From positions 1 to 42,382 of the forward strand of contig CAAFPW010000110.1 in the NCBI GenBank assembly GCA_900764925.1: DNA of 42,382 nucleotides, read 5' to 3'. The notes under the pieces were generated by a model. It saw only the letters and a list, made by a program, of their open reading frames with translations. It was not told where the DNA came from and searched no databases. Of this stretch, positions 1-7,440 are shown in pieces. The stretch comes from Fusobacteriaceae bacterium (GTDB taxonomy: Bacteria; Fusobacteriota; Fusobacteriia; Fusobacteriales; Fusobacteriaceae). The position numbers and the translations under genes are program-made. Every line of letters starts with the position of its first letter. Positions within the stretch are counted from its first letter, which is position 1.

Positions 1-1
1 G

Positions 2-59
2 AGCTATTTTTTAATCTCAACTAACCTAATAAAATCAATACTTAGATTAAAAATCAGCT
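2..59. repeat. Imperfect inverted repeat just after guaA
   Basis: Positions 8-17 pair with 44-53 over ten bases and 2-5 pair with 56-59, separated by a 2x2 internal loop and a loop of about 26 bases. It begins two bases past the guaA stop. No T run follows on the minus strand, so it is not a standard intrinsic terminator. It could be an mRNA 3' end structure or chance pairing in AT-rich DNA. Confidence 0.25.
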
Positions 60-60
60 A

Positions 61-1599
61 TTATTCCCACTCGATTGTTGCAGGTGGCTTAGATGAGATA
101 TCGTAAGTTAATCTATTGATACCTTTAACCTCGTTCAATATTCTATTTGATACTCTCTCTAAGAAATCAAATGGTAGATGAGACCAAGTAGCAGTCATAA
201 AGTCTATTGTATTAGCAGATCTTAAAACAGCTGTGTACTCATAAGTTCTCTCGTCTCCCATTACTCCAACAGATTTAACAGGTAGTAAAACAACAAAAGC
301 TTGGCTTACTTTATTGTATAGATCAGCTTTTCTTAGCTCCTCTATAAATATATCGTCAGCTTCTCTTAAAATATCAGCTTTTTGTTTATCAACTTCACCT
401 AGGATTCTGATACCAAGTCCAGGTCCTGGGAATGGATGTCTATCAACCATGTGATCAGGAATTCCTAACTCTCTTCCAACTTTTCTAACTTCATCTTTGA
501 AAAGCTCTCTTAGTGGCTCAAGAAGTTTGAATTTCATATCCTCAGGAAGTCCACCAACGTTGTGGTGAGATTTTATAGTCATAGATGGCCCTTTTACAGA
601 CATTGATTCGATAACGTCTGGATAGATAGTTCCTTGAGCTAAGAACTCTACATCAGTAAGTTTAGCTGCTTCCTCATCAAATACCTCTATGAACTCTTTT
701 CCTATTATCTTTCTCTTAGCCTCTGGATCAGATACTCCAGCTAATTTAGATAGGAATCTCTCCTCAGCATCTACACATTTTATGTTCATGTGGAAGTTTT
801 CTCCATATACTTCCATAACTTTTTTAGCTTCATCTTTTCTTAGAAGTCCTGTATCAACGAAGATACAAGTTAATTGATCCCCTATTGCTTTATGGATAAG
901 AGTAGCAGCAACAGATGAGTCAACTCCTCCAGAAAGTCCTAATAGAACTTTCTTATCTCCTACAGTCTCTCTAATATTTTTTATAGTCTCTTCTATATAA
1001 TTTCCCATAGACCAGTTTTGCTCACAACCAGCTACATTAAATACGAAGTTTTTAAGAATTTGTGTTCCGTGCTCTGAGTGAGTAACTTCAGCATGGAACT
1101 GAATACAATAAGTATTGATATCCTTATTATAAGTAGCTGCTACACATGAATCTGTGTGTCCGATTTGAACAAATCCAGGTGCCATCTTAGTTACATGGTC
1201 ATTGTGACTCATCCAAACTTTAGAGTTATTTGGTACTCCTTGGAAAAGTGGGCTATCTACATCATCAATGATAAGTTCAGCTTTACCAAACTCTTGTTTG
1301 TCAGCTCTAGCTACCTCTCCTCCCATTAAATGAGTTGTGATTTGCATTCCATAGCAAATACCTAAAACTGGAATCCCTTGCTCATATAGTTCTTTACTTA
1401 TTGTTGGTGCTCCCTCTAAATATACAGAAGCTGGACCTCCTGATAAGATGATTCCCTTAGGCTTTCTAGCAAGTATTTTGTCTAAAGGCTCAAAATAAGG
1501 AACAACTTCAGCATAAACACCCATCTCTCTGACTCTTCTAGCAATCAATTGATTGTATTGAGAACCAAAGTCTAGTATAATAATACTATTTTCTTTCAT
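61..1599 (-). CDS. guaA: GMP synthase (glutamine-hydrolysing)
   Basis: Cytoplasmic enzyme that aminates XMP to GMP with ATP and glutamine, the last step of guanine nucleotide synthesis. The 512-residue protein has an N-terminal class I glutamine amidotransferase domain (about 1-195) with nucleophile Cys82 in GICYGMQ and His169/Glu171 in QFHAE. An ATP pyrophosphatase domain follows, with its P-loop SGGVDSS at 223-229, and then the C-terminal dimerisation domain ending in KPPATIEWE. All catalytic residues are present and the length is normal. An in-frame ATG lies 12 bases upstream, but GGAGG (1605-1609) sits inside those extra codons, five bases before the ATG at 1599, so the shorter start is chosen. 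The gene has its own promoter, which overlaps the 3' end of the HAD gene upstream. Confidence 0.98.
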   Translation of the reverse strand: MKENSIIILDFGSQYNQLIARRVREMGVYAEVVPYFEPLDKILARKPKGIILSGGPASVYLEGAPTISKELYEQGIPVLGICYGMQITTHLMGGEVARADKQEFGKAELIIDDVDSPLFQGVPNNSKVWMSHNDHVTKMAPGFVQIGHTDSCVAATYNKDINTYCIQFHAEVTHSEHGTQILKNFVFNVAGCEQNWSMGNYIEETIKNIRETVGDKKVLLGLSGGVDSSVAATLIHKAIGDQLTCIFVDTGLLRKDEAKKVMEVYGENFHMNIKCVDAEERFLSKLAGVSDPEAKRKIIGKEFIEVFDEEAAKLTDVEFLAQGTIYPDVIESMSVKGPSMTIKSHHNVGGLPEDMKFKLLEPLRELFKDEVRKVGRELGIPDHMVDRHPFPGPGLGIRILGEVDKQKADILREADDIFIEELRKADLYNKVSQAFVVLLPVKSVGVMGDERTYEYTAVLRSANTIDFMTATWSHLPFDFLERVSNRILNEVKGINRLTYDISSKPPATIEWE

Positions 1600-1685
1600 T
1601 TTAACCTCCATATTTAAAATAAAAGGGCTGATACCCCGTTGAAACCATAAAAATTAACTCTTTTCTTATGATTAATTATTTATAA

Positions 1686-1714
1686 ATTTTATCATATTTT
1701 AGAATATGTGTCAA
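1686..1714 (-). promoter_or_regulatory. Sigma70-type promoter of guaA
   Basis: Read on the minus strand: TTGACA (1714-1709), a 17-base spacer, then TAAAAT (1691-1686). It lies across the stop codon of the HAD gene and implies a guaA leader of about 80 bases. That leader holds a short GGG/CCC hairpin (about 1625-1637) followed by a T-rich stretch before the ribosome site. Confidence 0.75.
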
Positions 1715-2507
1715 AAAAATATTTTTTTAAAAATTTAGCTACTCCATTATTGTCATTTGTATCAGTGACATAGGTTACCCTCTCCTTTAGGTCTAAATCA
1801 GCGTTTCCCATAGCCACCCCATATTTTACAGCAGTCAACATCTCCAGGTCATTAGCTGCATCTCCAAAGGCAACACACTCATCTGTTGTGATTCCATAAG
1901 ATTTTAAAACCTTTTCCAATACAATACCCTTGTTTACCTCCCTATTTAAGACTTCAAAAAGAAAACTCTGTGACTTGGCTGTATAAACCTCCCCAGCAAA
2001 AAGCTTTGCTATCTCTTGGTAGAAGTCATTAAACTCCTTTGAGTTATCCATATCTTGAATAGTAATCTTTGTCATCTCATAGCTATCGAAGTCATCAAAG
2101 GATTTTTGAACAGGAGTAAGCCCTGTCATAGCTGCATAGTGTTTTGTCTCCCTTCTCTCCAAATCCTCTACAAACCACTTATTATTTTGATATAGGTTTA
2201 TATGAAATCCTCTCTCTTTTCCCAAAGAGATAACTTTTTTAGCATACTCTTCCCCTAGTGGTAGCTCAAAAATTATATTGTCATTTTTATAGTCCACAAC
2301 TTTTGCCCCATTATATGAGATCACATAGCTATCCAATCCCAACTCTTCAGCAAAGGGCTTAGCAGATACATAGGTTCTACCTGTGACAATAAAAATTTTA
2401 ACCCCTTTACTTTCTAAAAATTTTAAAACATTTTTATTTATATCTGAAATTTTTTTATCACTTGTTAACAAAGTTCCATCTAAATCCAAAGCTATCGCCT
2501 TTATCAT
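1692..2507 (-). CDS. Cof-type HAD-IIB family phosphatase
   Basis: A 271-residue cytosolic phosphatase of the HAD superfamily, Cof/YidA type. The nucleophile motif is DLDGTLL with Asp8 and Asp10 at the N terminus, followed by a Thr motif (FIVTGRTY). The C2-type cap lies in the middle and the C-terminal motif is AFGDAANDLEML, which binds magnesium. Members usually act on sugar phosphates or small phosphorylated metabolites; the substrate cannot be read from the sequence. The start has GGGGGAT as ribosome site eight bases upstream. It stands as a single gene with its own promoter, divergent from the HTH-TPR gene, and its stop overlaps the guaA promoter. Confidence 0.93.
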   Translation of the reverse strand: MIKAIALDLDGTLLTSDKKISDINKNVLKFLESKGVKIFIVTGRTYVSAKPFAEELGLDSYVISYNGAKVVDYKNDNIIFELPLGEEYAKKVISLGKERGFHINLYQNNKWFVEDLERRETKHYAAMTGLTPVQKSFDDFDSYEMTKITIQDMDNSKEFNDFYQEIAKLFAGEVYTAKSQSFLFEVLNREVNKGIVLEKVLKSYGITTDECVAFGDAANDLEMLTAVKYGVAMGNADLDLKERVTYVTDTNDNNGVAKFLKKYFFDTYSKI

Positions 2508-2547
2508 CTTATAATCCCCCCTCTATTTATCAAATACATCTAATATA

Positions 2548-2576
2548 ATTATAATATTTTCAGGGAAAAATATCAA
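2548..2576 (-). promoter_or_regulatory. Sigma70-type promoter of the HAD phosphatase gene
   Basis: On the minus strand: TTGATA (2576-2571), 17 bases, TATAAT (2553-2548). It sits about 40 bases ahead of the start codon, in the 239-base space between two divergent genes. Confidence 0.75.
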
Positions 2577-2664
2577 TACAACTTTAATTTTTTACTTTAA
2601 TAACTATTTTAAATTGACAATCTAGAAATAATTTATAAAGTTTTTATTATTTCTTTCAAAATAC

Positions 2665-2693
2665 TATACATCTCAATAAAAATATTATATAAT
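2665..2693 (+). promoter_or_regulatory. Probable promoter of the HTH-TPR regulator gene
   Basis: TATACA (2665-2670), a 17-base spacer and a consensus TATAAT (2688-2693), about 50 bases before the start codon. The -35 box is weak, so the promoter may depend on an activator. A TTGACA at 2614-2619 is also present but has no well-spaced -10 partner. Confidence 0.55.
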
Positions 2694-2746
2694 ATCTTTG
2701 TACTAAAAATTAGTAAAGGGTATATAAAATAATGAGGGGGAATAAT

Positions 2747-3982
2747 ATGTTCTTATCACCAGAAGAAAAGTTATTGGCATTGAGAAAAAAGTATAAGATC
2801 ACACAGGGGGAATTAGTTGGAAAGGATATCACTAGGGTTTTTCTTGGTATGATTGAGATTGGAAAGAGATCACTTACAGAGAAAACAGCAAAAATCCTAT
2901 GTAAAAACCTGCACAACATACTACTTTCTAAAGGAATAAAAGAGAATATATCTCTAACTGAGCTTATGAAAACTAAAGAGGAGCAAGCTATCGAGTTCCT
3001 AAATAATATGTTACTTAGTGAGATTGATATAAGTAATGAAAACCTTTGGATAATAGAGGAAGCTCTCTATGAATTAAAACCTAAGGAGAGAGAGGAGTTC
3101 TGTGAAAAGCTATATATCAGATTTAAGACTAGAAAAAGATATGCTTTAGCTAGAGATTACCTATTAAAATCTTTCCATGGAGTAAGAAAGATCAAAGATT
3201 TAAGAACAAAATTGATTGACATGTTTCACATTTGTGAAGAGTTACAAGATCCACAAGGGGCTATCTACATCTATAAAAAGTTTTGTAACAACTTAGATAG
3301 AAACAAAACAGAGGAGAAGTACGACGTTTTGACTTACTCTTATGCTAGAGCTCTTGTAGAGGTAGAGAGCTATGATCTAGCTTTAGAGATTGCTAAACAA
3401 CTTCTTAAAAAGAGCAAAGATGATGACAGTATCTACATCTTTAGAAACCTAATTGCTGAAATATACAGAAAACAAAAGAGAGATGAGGACTCTATAAAAG
3501 AGTACACTTCATTGGTTAAAGGAAAAGAAGCTATCCACAAGTGCTTAGGATATGGAGAGATCATTAAGATTGCCATTGATGAAAACAATAGAGATTTGAT
3601 TAAAAAATACTACGAAAAATGTAAATCAAACTTCTCTGAACACTTTGAGTATAACTATGAACTTTTGGATATCTTATGTACTCTAGCTAAGGGAGCTACT
3701 GCTCTAGGTAAATTAAAAGATGCTAAGTCACACTATATGGAAGCTTTAGTTGTGGCTCACTCATTGGAAAATATCGACCACAAAAAAATTGAGATTATCT
3801 CTGATCTTTTAGACATCGTGGATAAGAGTGACTTCTACTCTGTACAAAGTATAGAAAAGGAGTATTTAGAACTTTTAAAAACTACTCATAACTATGAACC
3901 TGCTCTTAAGTTTTTGAAATACTATGAGAAGTTTCTACCAAATGAGTTAGGTAATAAGTTTGAATTATTTTTACAAAAGTAA
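2747..3982 (+). CDS. XRE-type HTH regulator with TPR-like repeats
   Basis: A 411-residue protein with an N-terminal HTH domain of the XRE/lambda-repressor type (about residues 5-60, including KYKITQGELVGKDITR and MIEIGKRSLTEKTAKIL). A long helical region (about 70-405) follows, whose repeating pattern looks like tetratricopeptide repeats. This is the layout of RNPP-type and related regulators that respond to a peptide or protein partner. The fold is seen; the ligand and targets are unknown. An upstream in-frame ATG at 2732 is rejected because GAGGGGG (2734-2740) lies just after it and six bases before the ATG at 2747. The gene is alone between a divergent HAD gene and a strong terminator. No export gene or convincing signalling peptide gene is next to it. 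Confidence 0.85.
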   Translation: MFLSPEEKLLALRKKYKITQGELVGKDITRVFLGMIEIGKRSLTEKTAKILCKNLHNILLSKGIKENISLTELMKTKEEQAIEFLNNMLLSEIDISNENLWIIEEALYELKPKEREEFCEKLYIRFKTRKRYALARDYLLKSFHGVRKIKDLRTKLIDMFHICEELQDPQGAIYIYKKFCNNLDRNKTEEKYDVLTYSYARALVEVESYDLALEIAKQLLKKSKDDDSIYIFRNLIAEIYRKQKRDEDSIKEYTSLVKGKEAIHKCLGYGEIIKIAIDENNRDLIKKYYEKCKSNFSEHFEYNYELLDILCTLAKGATALGKLKDAKSHYMEALVVAHSLENIDHKKIEIISDLLDIVDKSDFYSVQSIEKEYLELLKTTHNYEPALKFLKYYEKFLPNELGNKFELFLQK

Positions 3983-4010
3983 TTAAATAGTTCAAGAATG
4001 ACTTTCGTTC

Positions 4011-4055
4011 AAAAAAAACTAAGAATTGTTTCAGACTACAATTCTTAGAGTTTTT
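4011..4055 (+). terminator. Intrinsic terminator after the HTH-TPR gene
   Basis: CTAAGAATTGT (4019-4029) pairs perfectly with ACAATTCTTAG (4038-4048) around an eight-base loop, followed by AGTTTTT. An A8 tract before the stem would give U8 on the other strand, so it may act in both directions. Confidence 0.85.
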
Positions 4056-4077
4056 AATCAATATAATATTATCATTC

Positions 4078-4219
4078 TTAAATTGAAATTGAAATAGAAT
4101 AAGAGTAAAGGAAAAGGAAAAAATTTACTGTAATGAGTATTGCGTAAGCACTAACGATTGGAAGTAAACTTTTTTCCTTTTATATTTTTAACTGTTTTTA
4201 TTTTTTGATTTCAATTTAA
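4078..4219. repeat. 142-base inverted-repeat element, possible structured RNA or MITE
   Basis: The ends are perfect 12-base inverted repeats, TTAAATTGAAAT (4078-4089) and ATTTCAATTTAA (4208-4219). A second near-perfect stem of about 18 pairs lies inside (about 4110-4129 with 4164-4182). The apex holds a small hairpin with a GTAA tetraloop (TGC-GTAA-GCA, about 4140-4149). It fills the space between two convergent genes and has no open frame of note. No clear target-site duplication flanks it. It may be a miniature element, an RNA gene or a large bidirectional terminator; the sequence alone does not decide. Confidence 0.5.
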
Positions 4220-4244
4220 AAGTTTACAAAAAGTCCCTTTTATA

Positions 4245-5117
4245 CTAAAAAGTTTTGGATAGGTACTCCCTTAAATCCTCTCTCAACTTCTCTAACTCCT
4301 CTTTGTAAGCTGGAGAGCTAGGCTTAGGGTATCTGTCATTTACAAATCTTCCCAGATTTTCCATTCCCCACCACTGAGCCAAATCCTCATCAAAGACCTC
4401 ATAGGCCCTCATATATCTATCCCATTTCTCGTCCTCTATTCCCACGCCATCACCTATGAATCCTCTTCCACCACCGAGATAACCACAGTTCATCACAGTA
4501 AAGATTCCCTTTCCTTTCAAAAGTCCTCTATGTCCTTCAGAAGTTATTTCATAGGCAAATTTTTGGGCAAAGACTCTCTCTTGATACCCCTTTACAATAG
4601 AGTTTGCTGTATCGTGCCAATTGGGATAGATAAATATCACATAGTCAGCTCTCTTTATAAGTTCCTGCTCCCTAGCAGCATCTTCAGGAGTTGCTCCTAT
4701 CCCATCTTTTTGAGAGTAAAACTCATCTGGATGCAATACAGGGTTCCAATTCATAGTGTAGAGATCTCTCAACTCAACCTCTATGCCACTCTCCTCTAAA
4801 TATCTCATAGTTGTGTAAGCCATATCATACATTATAGAGTTTTTTCTAGGCTCTCCAACTACTACTAGGGCTTTTTTCTGAGAGGAACTACTGAATCCCT
4901 TAGGGATATACTCAGATATATAGTTAGCTGTAACAATGGAAGCAGAGGTAATCCCATCTAATTTCGTCCTCTCCTCCTGTGAAAGAGTGGAAGCGTAATT
5001 ATTTGAGTTGATTACCTTTATCTGAGTTTTCTCCTCTCTATTGGTATAGTTGTAGAGTCCAATTACACCGATTCCCAATATTCCCATAAGTATAAGACTT
5101 TTTAACTGACTATTCAT
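4245..5117 (-). CDS. Membrane-anchored flavodoxin-fold NAD(P)H oxidoreductase-like protein
   Basis: A 290-residue protein with an N-terminal hydrophobic segment (about 7-22) that should anchor it or act as an uncleaved signal. A linker follows, then a flavodoxin_2-type domain (about 82-285) of the NQO1/MdaB/KefF family. Recognisable parts are the first strand ALVVVGEPRKNS, the loop IYPNWHDTANSIVKGYQERVF (about 163-183) that matches the flavin-binding PxWW...KGxxDR region, and the glycine-rich NCGYLGGG. An N-terminal stretch DGITSAS (54-60) resembles the DGxSGAT flavinylation motif of FMN-binding domains, but imperfectly. Family members reduce quinones with NAD(P)H; an exported one would need another electron donor. 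Its ATG overlaps the stop of the upstream metallopeptidase gene by eight bases, so it is the last gene of a three-gene unit. Confidence 0.8.
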   Translation of the reverse strand: MNSQLKSLILMGILGIGVIGLYNYTNREEKTQIKVINSNNYASTLSQEERTKLDGITSASIVTANYISEYIPKGFSSSSQKKALVVVGEPRKNSIMYDMAYTTMRYLEESGIEVELRDLYTMNWNPVLHPDEFYSQKDGIGATPEDAAREQELIKRADYVIFIYPNWHDTANSIVKGYQERVFAQKFAYEITSEGHRGLLKGKGIFTVMNCGYLGGGRGFIGDGVGIEDEKWDRYMRAYEVFDEDLAQWWGMENLGRFVNDRYPKPSSPAYKEELEKLREDLREYLSKTF

Positions 5118-5778
5118 CTCTTAACTCCTTTAAAAGTTTTCTTCTATTTTTCCAATCTGGCATATACTTTTCCACAAACTCCCAAAAACTTCTCTGATGA
5201 TGAGGGTAGGGAATATGTGCTAACTCATGTAAAACAACATACTCGACAGCCTCAATCGGTTTTTTGTAGAGCTGATGATTGTAAGTGATACTCCTTGTGA
5301 GAGTATTACATGATCCCCACCTAGTTTTCATATCTCTAAACTTTATCTTAGTTGGGGTGTACCCTATTCTCTCCCCCATACCAATAGTGAACTCTATAAG
5401 GTGGGGATAAAAATTCTGATACACCCATTGATCTATCAACTTTTTTCTATTCTCAAAGCTGTTCTCTTGAGTAGCTATAAGAAATCTCCCCTGTTCTAGT
5501 TTACAAAATTCCTCTGTGGAGCTCTCTATAACAACAGGGTACTCCCTTCCCAGATAAAAGAAGCTATCCCCATTCTCATATAGGTTCTCCCTTGCTTTTT
5601 TTCTCTGGACTAGAGCAATTTTCTCCCTTATCCAACTCTCCTTCTCCTTGACTATACTTTCAATATAGTGTTTAGGGACTTTTAGAGGGGCAGAGATCAA
5701 AACCTCCCCCTCACTATTCACCCTTATTATGATATTTTTTATCCTCTTTCTAGTAATCTTTATCTCCATAGTTCTCAC
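5110..5778 (-). CDS. YgjP-like (DUF45, M48-related) zinc metallopeptidase
   Basis: A cytosolic protein of the YgjP/DUF45 family with no signal peptide. The zinc motif is HELAH with a third histidine in HQRSFW, positioned like the NHSxxFW of the family. The other family signature, FRDMKTRWGSCN, lies about 30 residues earlier. Many members are encoded beside type I restriction genes, but none is here and the substrate is unknown. Two starts are possible: GTG at 5778, directly after the stop of the upstream gene, or ATG at 5769, which begins MEIKITRKRI and matches the usual family N terminus. Neither has a strong ribosome site, so translation is probably coupled to the upstream gene. Confidence 0.88.
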   Translation of the reverse strand: MRTMEIKITRKRIKNIIIRVNSEGEVLISAPLKVPKHYIESIVKEKESWIREKIALVQRKKARENLYENGDSFFYLGREYPVVIESSTEEFCKLEQGRFLIATQENSFENRKKLIDQWVYQNFYPHLIEFTIGMGERIGYTPTKIKFRDMKTRWGSCNTLTRSITYNHQLYKKPIEAVEYVVLHELAHIPYPHHQRSFWEFVEKYMPDWKNRRKLLKELRDE

Positions 5779-6879
5779 TTAAAATACAAGTTCTTTTATA
5801 TTCTCCTCTGGTTTCTCATCCAATGGTATAGCTTGGTAAGCCACCTTTGTAAAATCTATCTTTTTCAAGTCAACCTTTCTTATTTGGCTGTTATACATAG
5901 TTTTATAATAAAACTCCCTGTCATTTAAGCTACTTATAGCTGTCCACTGTGTTGCACTTGGAACATCTTTTGGAATGTAGCTCTTATGCTCTGCTGGATA
6001 CTCCACTCCCATAGGTAGATCAAAGTTGTTTAAGATATGAAAAGCCTCAGTTATCCCCTCTTTACTGTTCTCTATCGGTCTGATAGTAGATAGATAGTAA
6101 AAAGCTCTCACAAATCTCGACGGTGGTGTAATATCTCCAGGAAGACCCATAGCCCCTGTTCCAGCTCCAAAAGAGAAGATTTTCTGTCCGTTCACTTCAA
6201 AATCCTTGGCGTTTCCAGCATAGACATTGACATAGTTATTTAGATTTTTTACCTGCCACTCATAGTCAGGAGAGTTAGTTACAACTCCCACTCTATTTTC
6301 ATGGATTTTTACCTCTCCATTGTTGACTATCTCTATGACAATATTTCCACCTTTGGCATCTCCCACTCTCCAATGGGCAGTAGGAAGTGGATTCCCCTTC
6401 TCATCATAGGCTATATTCACAACTTTTATATCCTTCAATCCCTTTTTTAGCTCCTCCACAGTGGAGAAGTTAGATAGTATCCAACTTACAAATTGCATAT
6501 CCACTATTGATTTTTTAGCTATCTTTTTGTCATATTTTGTAAGACTACCATAGTGTGGGAAGTAGAATAACCCAGCATTAAGTCCAGCTTCATTGATCCC
6601 CTCTCCTATAAATAGCTCATTTATAAGGGCTGCTCCTACAAAGCCATACTTTGCCTTCCACTTATGCCCTTCAAATTTTCCCTCTGGAGTTAAGGATTGA
6701 TACTCCTTTCCTCTAGGGGAGATTACCAATTTACTATTGAGGTTCCCCTCTCCATACTCTATTGTCCTTCCCTGAATTATCTTATTATCCCCTGTCTTTA
6801 TAGTAATACCTGTACAGGCAAGTATTATACTAGAAAAAATTAGAAAAATAGTAAGGGTTAATTTAAAAATCTTTTTCAT
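5779..6879 (-). CDS. Choloylglycine hydrolase-family Ntn amidohydrolase, exported
   Basis: A 366-residue member of the linear amide C-N hydrolase family that includes bile salt hydrolases and penicillin V acylases. A signal peptide (1-21) ends right before Cys22, the N-terminal nucleophile, in ACTGITIKTGD. Other conserved parts are GRTIEYG (Arg38; the usual Asp is Glu41), INEAGLNAGLFYFP, VVTNSPDYEWQ and TPPSRFVRA, which carry the Asn and Arg residues of the active site. Family members cleave amide bonds in conjugated bile salts, penicillin V or N-acyl homoserine lactones; the substrate here is not decidable. GGGAGG is seven bases ahead of the ATG. First gene of a unit with the metallopeptidase and flavodoxin-like genes. 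Confidence 0.9.
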   Translation of the reverse strand: MKKIFKLTLTIFLIFSSIILACTGITIKTGDNKIIQGRTIEYGEGNLNSKLVISPRGKEYQSLTPEGKFEGHKWKAKYGFVGAALINELFIGEGINEAGLNAGLFYFPHYGSLTKYDKKIAKKSIVDMQFVSWILSNFSTVEELKKGLKDIKVVNIAYDEKGNPLPTAHWRVGDAKGGNIVIEIVNNGEVKIHENRVGVVTNSPDYEWQVKNLNNYVNVYAGNAKDFEVNGQKIFSFGAGTGAMGLPGDITPPSRFVRAFYYLSTIRPIENSKEGITEAFHILNNFDLPMGVEYPAEHKSYIPKDVPSATQWTAISSLNDREFYYKTMYNSQIRKVDLKKIDFTKVAYQAIPLDEKPEENIKELVF

Positions 6880-6907
6880 AAATAACCTCCCAAATGCTTG
6901 ATATTAC

Positions 6908-6916
6908 ATTATACCA
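6908..6916 (-). promoter_or_regulatory. Extended -10 promoter of the amidohydrolase gene
   Basis: TGGTATAAT on the minus strand (6916-6908), between the ybaB terminator and the start codon. No good -35 box is seen, which fits an extended -10 promoter. Confidence 0.6.
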
Positions 6917-6944
6917 CATAAGTTCTGTATTTCCTATTAAACAA

Positions 6945-6980
6945 TAAAAAAGAGAACCTTGACCTTAAATCAAAATTCTC
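6945..6980 (-). terminator. Intrinsic terminator after ybaB
   Basis: On the minus strand GAGAATTTTGA and TCAAGGTTCTC (6980-6952) form an 11-pair stem with two G-U pairs and a seven-base loop, followed by T6. Confidence 0.85.
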
Positions 6981-7008
6981 TTCTCCTTCAATTCTATTCT
7001 CTATCAGA

Positions 7009-7365
7009 TTAGAAAAGTCCTGGAATATTGATTCCTCCTGTTACTTTTCCCATCTCAGCTTCAGCTAACTCGTCAGCTTGTCTCATAGCTTCTTTTACAG
7101 CTGAAAGTACTAAATCCTCTAACATCTCTTTATCTTCAGCAGCTTCTTTTACTATCTCATCAGTTAATTTTACCTCTAATAACTCTTTTTGTCCGTTAAC
7201 TTTTACAGTTACAGCTCCTCCACCTACTGAAGATGTTAATTCTTTCTCTTTAAGCCCCTCTTGAACTAAAAGCATTTGTTGTTGCATAGCTTGTGCTTGT
7301 TTTAATATATTCATTTGGCTTCCTGCACCTTGAGATGTTTTTCCACCTTTTAATTTTCTTACCAT
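7009..7365 (-). CDS. ybaB: YbaB/EbfC family nucleoid-associated protein
   Basis: A 118-residue DNA-binding protein of the YbaB/EbfC family, which binds DNA as a dimer and shapes the nucleoid. The family core is visible: a helical N-terminal part rich in Gln and Met (NILKQAQAMQQQML), the strand region GGGAVTVKVNGQKELLEVKL, and a C-terminal helix ending in the typical GGINIPGLF. A basic N-terminal extension (MVRKLKGGKTSQ) precedes the core; AGGAGG nine bases before this ATG supports that start. It is often next to dnaX and recR in other bacteria, but not here. It has its own extended -10 promoter and may also be reached by read-through from sppA. Confidence 0.93.
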   Translation of the reverse strand: MVRKLKGGKTSQGAGSQMNILKQAQAMQQQMLLVQEGLKEKELTSSVGGGAVTVKVNGQKELLEVKLTDEIVKEAAEDKEMLEDLVLSAVKEAMRQADELAEAEMGKVTGGINIPGLF

Positions 7366-7403
7366 TCTAACTGTCCTCCTGATATTTTTGTTTCCTAAGA
7401 GTG

Positions 7404-7433
7404 ATTATATCACACAACCACGTAATTTTTCAA
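7404..7433 (-). promoter_or_regulatory. Promoter of ybaB
   Basis: On the minus strand: TTGAAA (7433-7428), 18 bases, then TATAAT (7409-7404) preceded by TGA, an extended -10. It lies in the 75-base gap between sppA and ybaB. Confidence 0.75.
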
Positions 7434-7440
7434 TAGATTT

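Noticed and set aside
3998..4048. A 16-codon frame (MTFVQ... to TAG) right after the HTH-TPR gene that might be a signalling peptide
   Set aside because: It has no ribosome site and lies entirely over the terminator hairpin, so its open frame is most likely a by-product of the stem.
5110..5778. Restriction-modification locus suggested by the YgjP-like metallopeptidase
   Set aside because: No methylase, specificity or restriction subunit is in the window.
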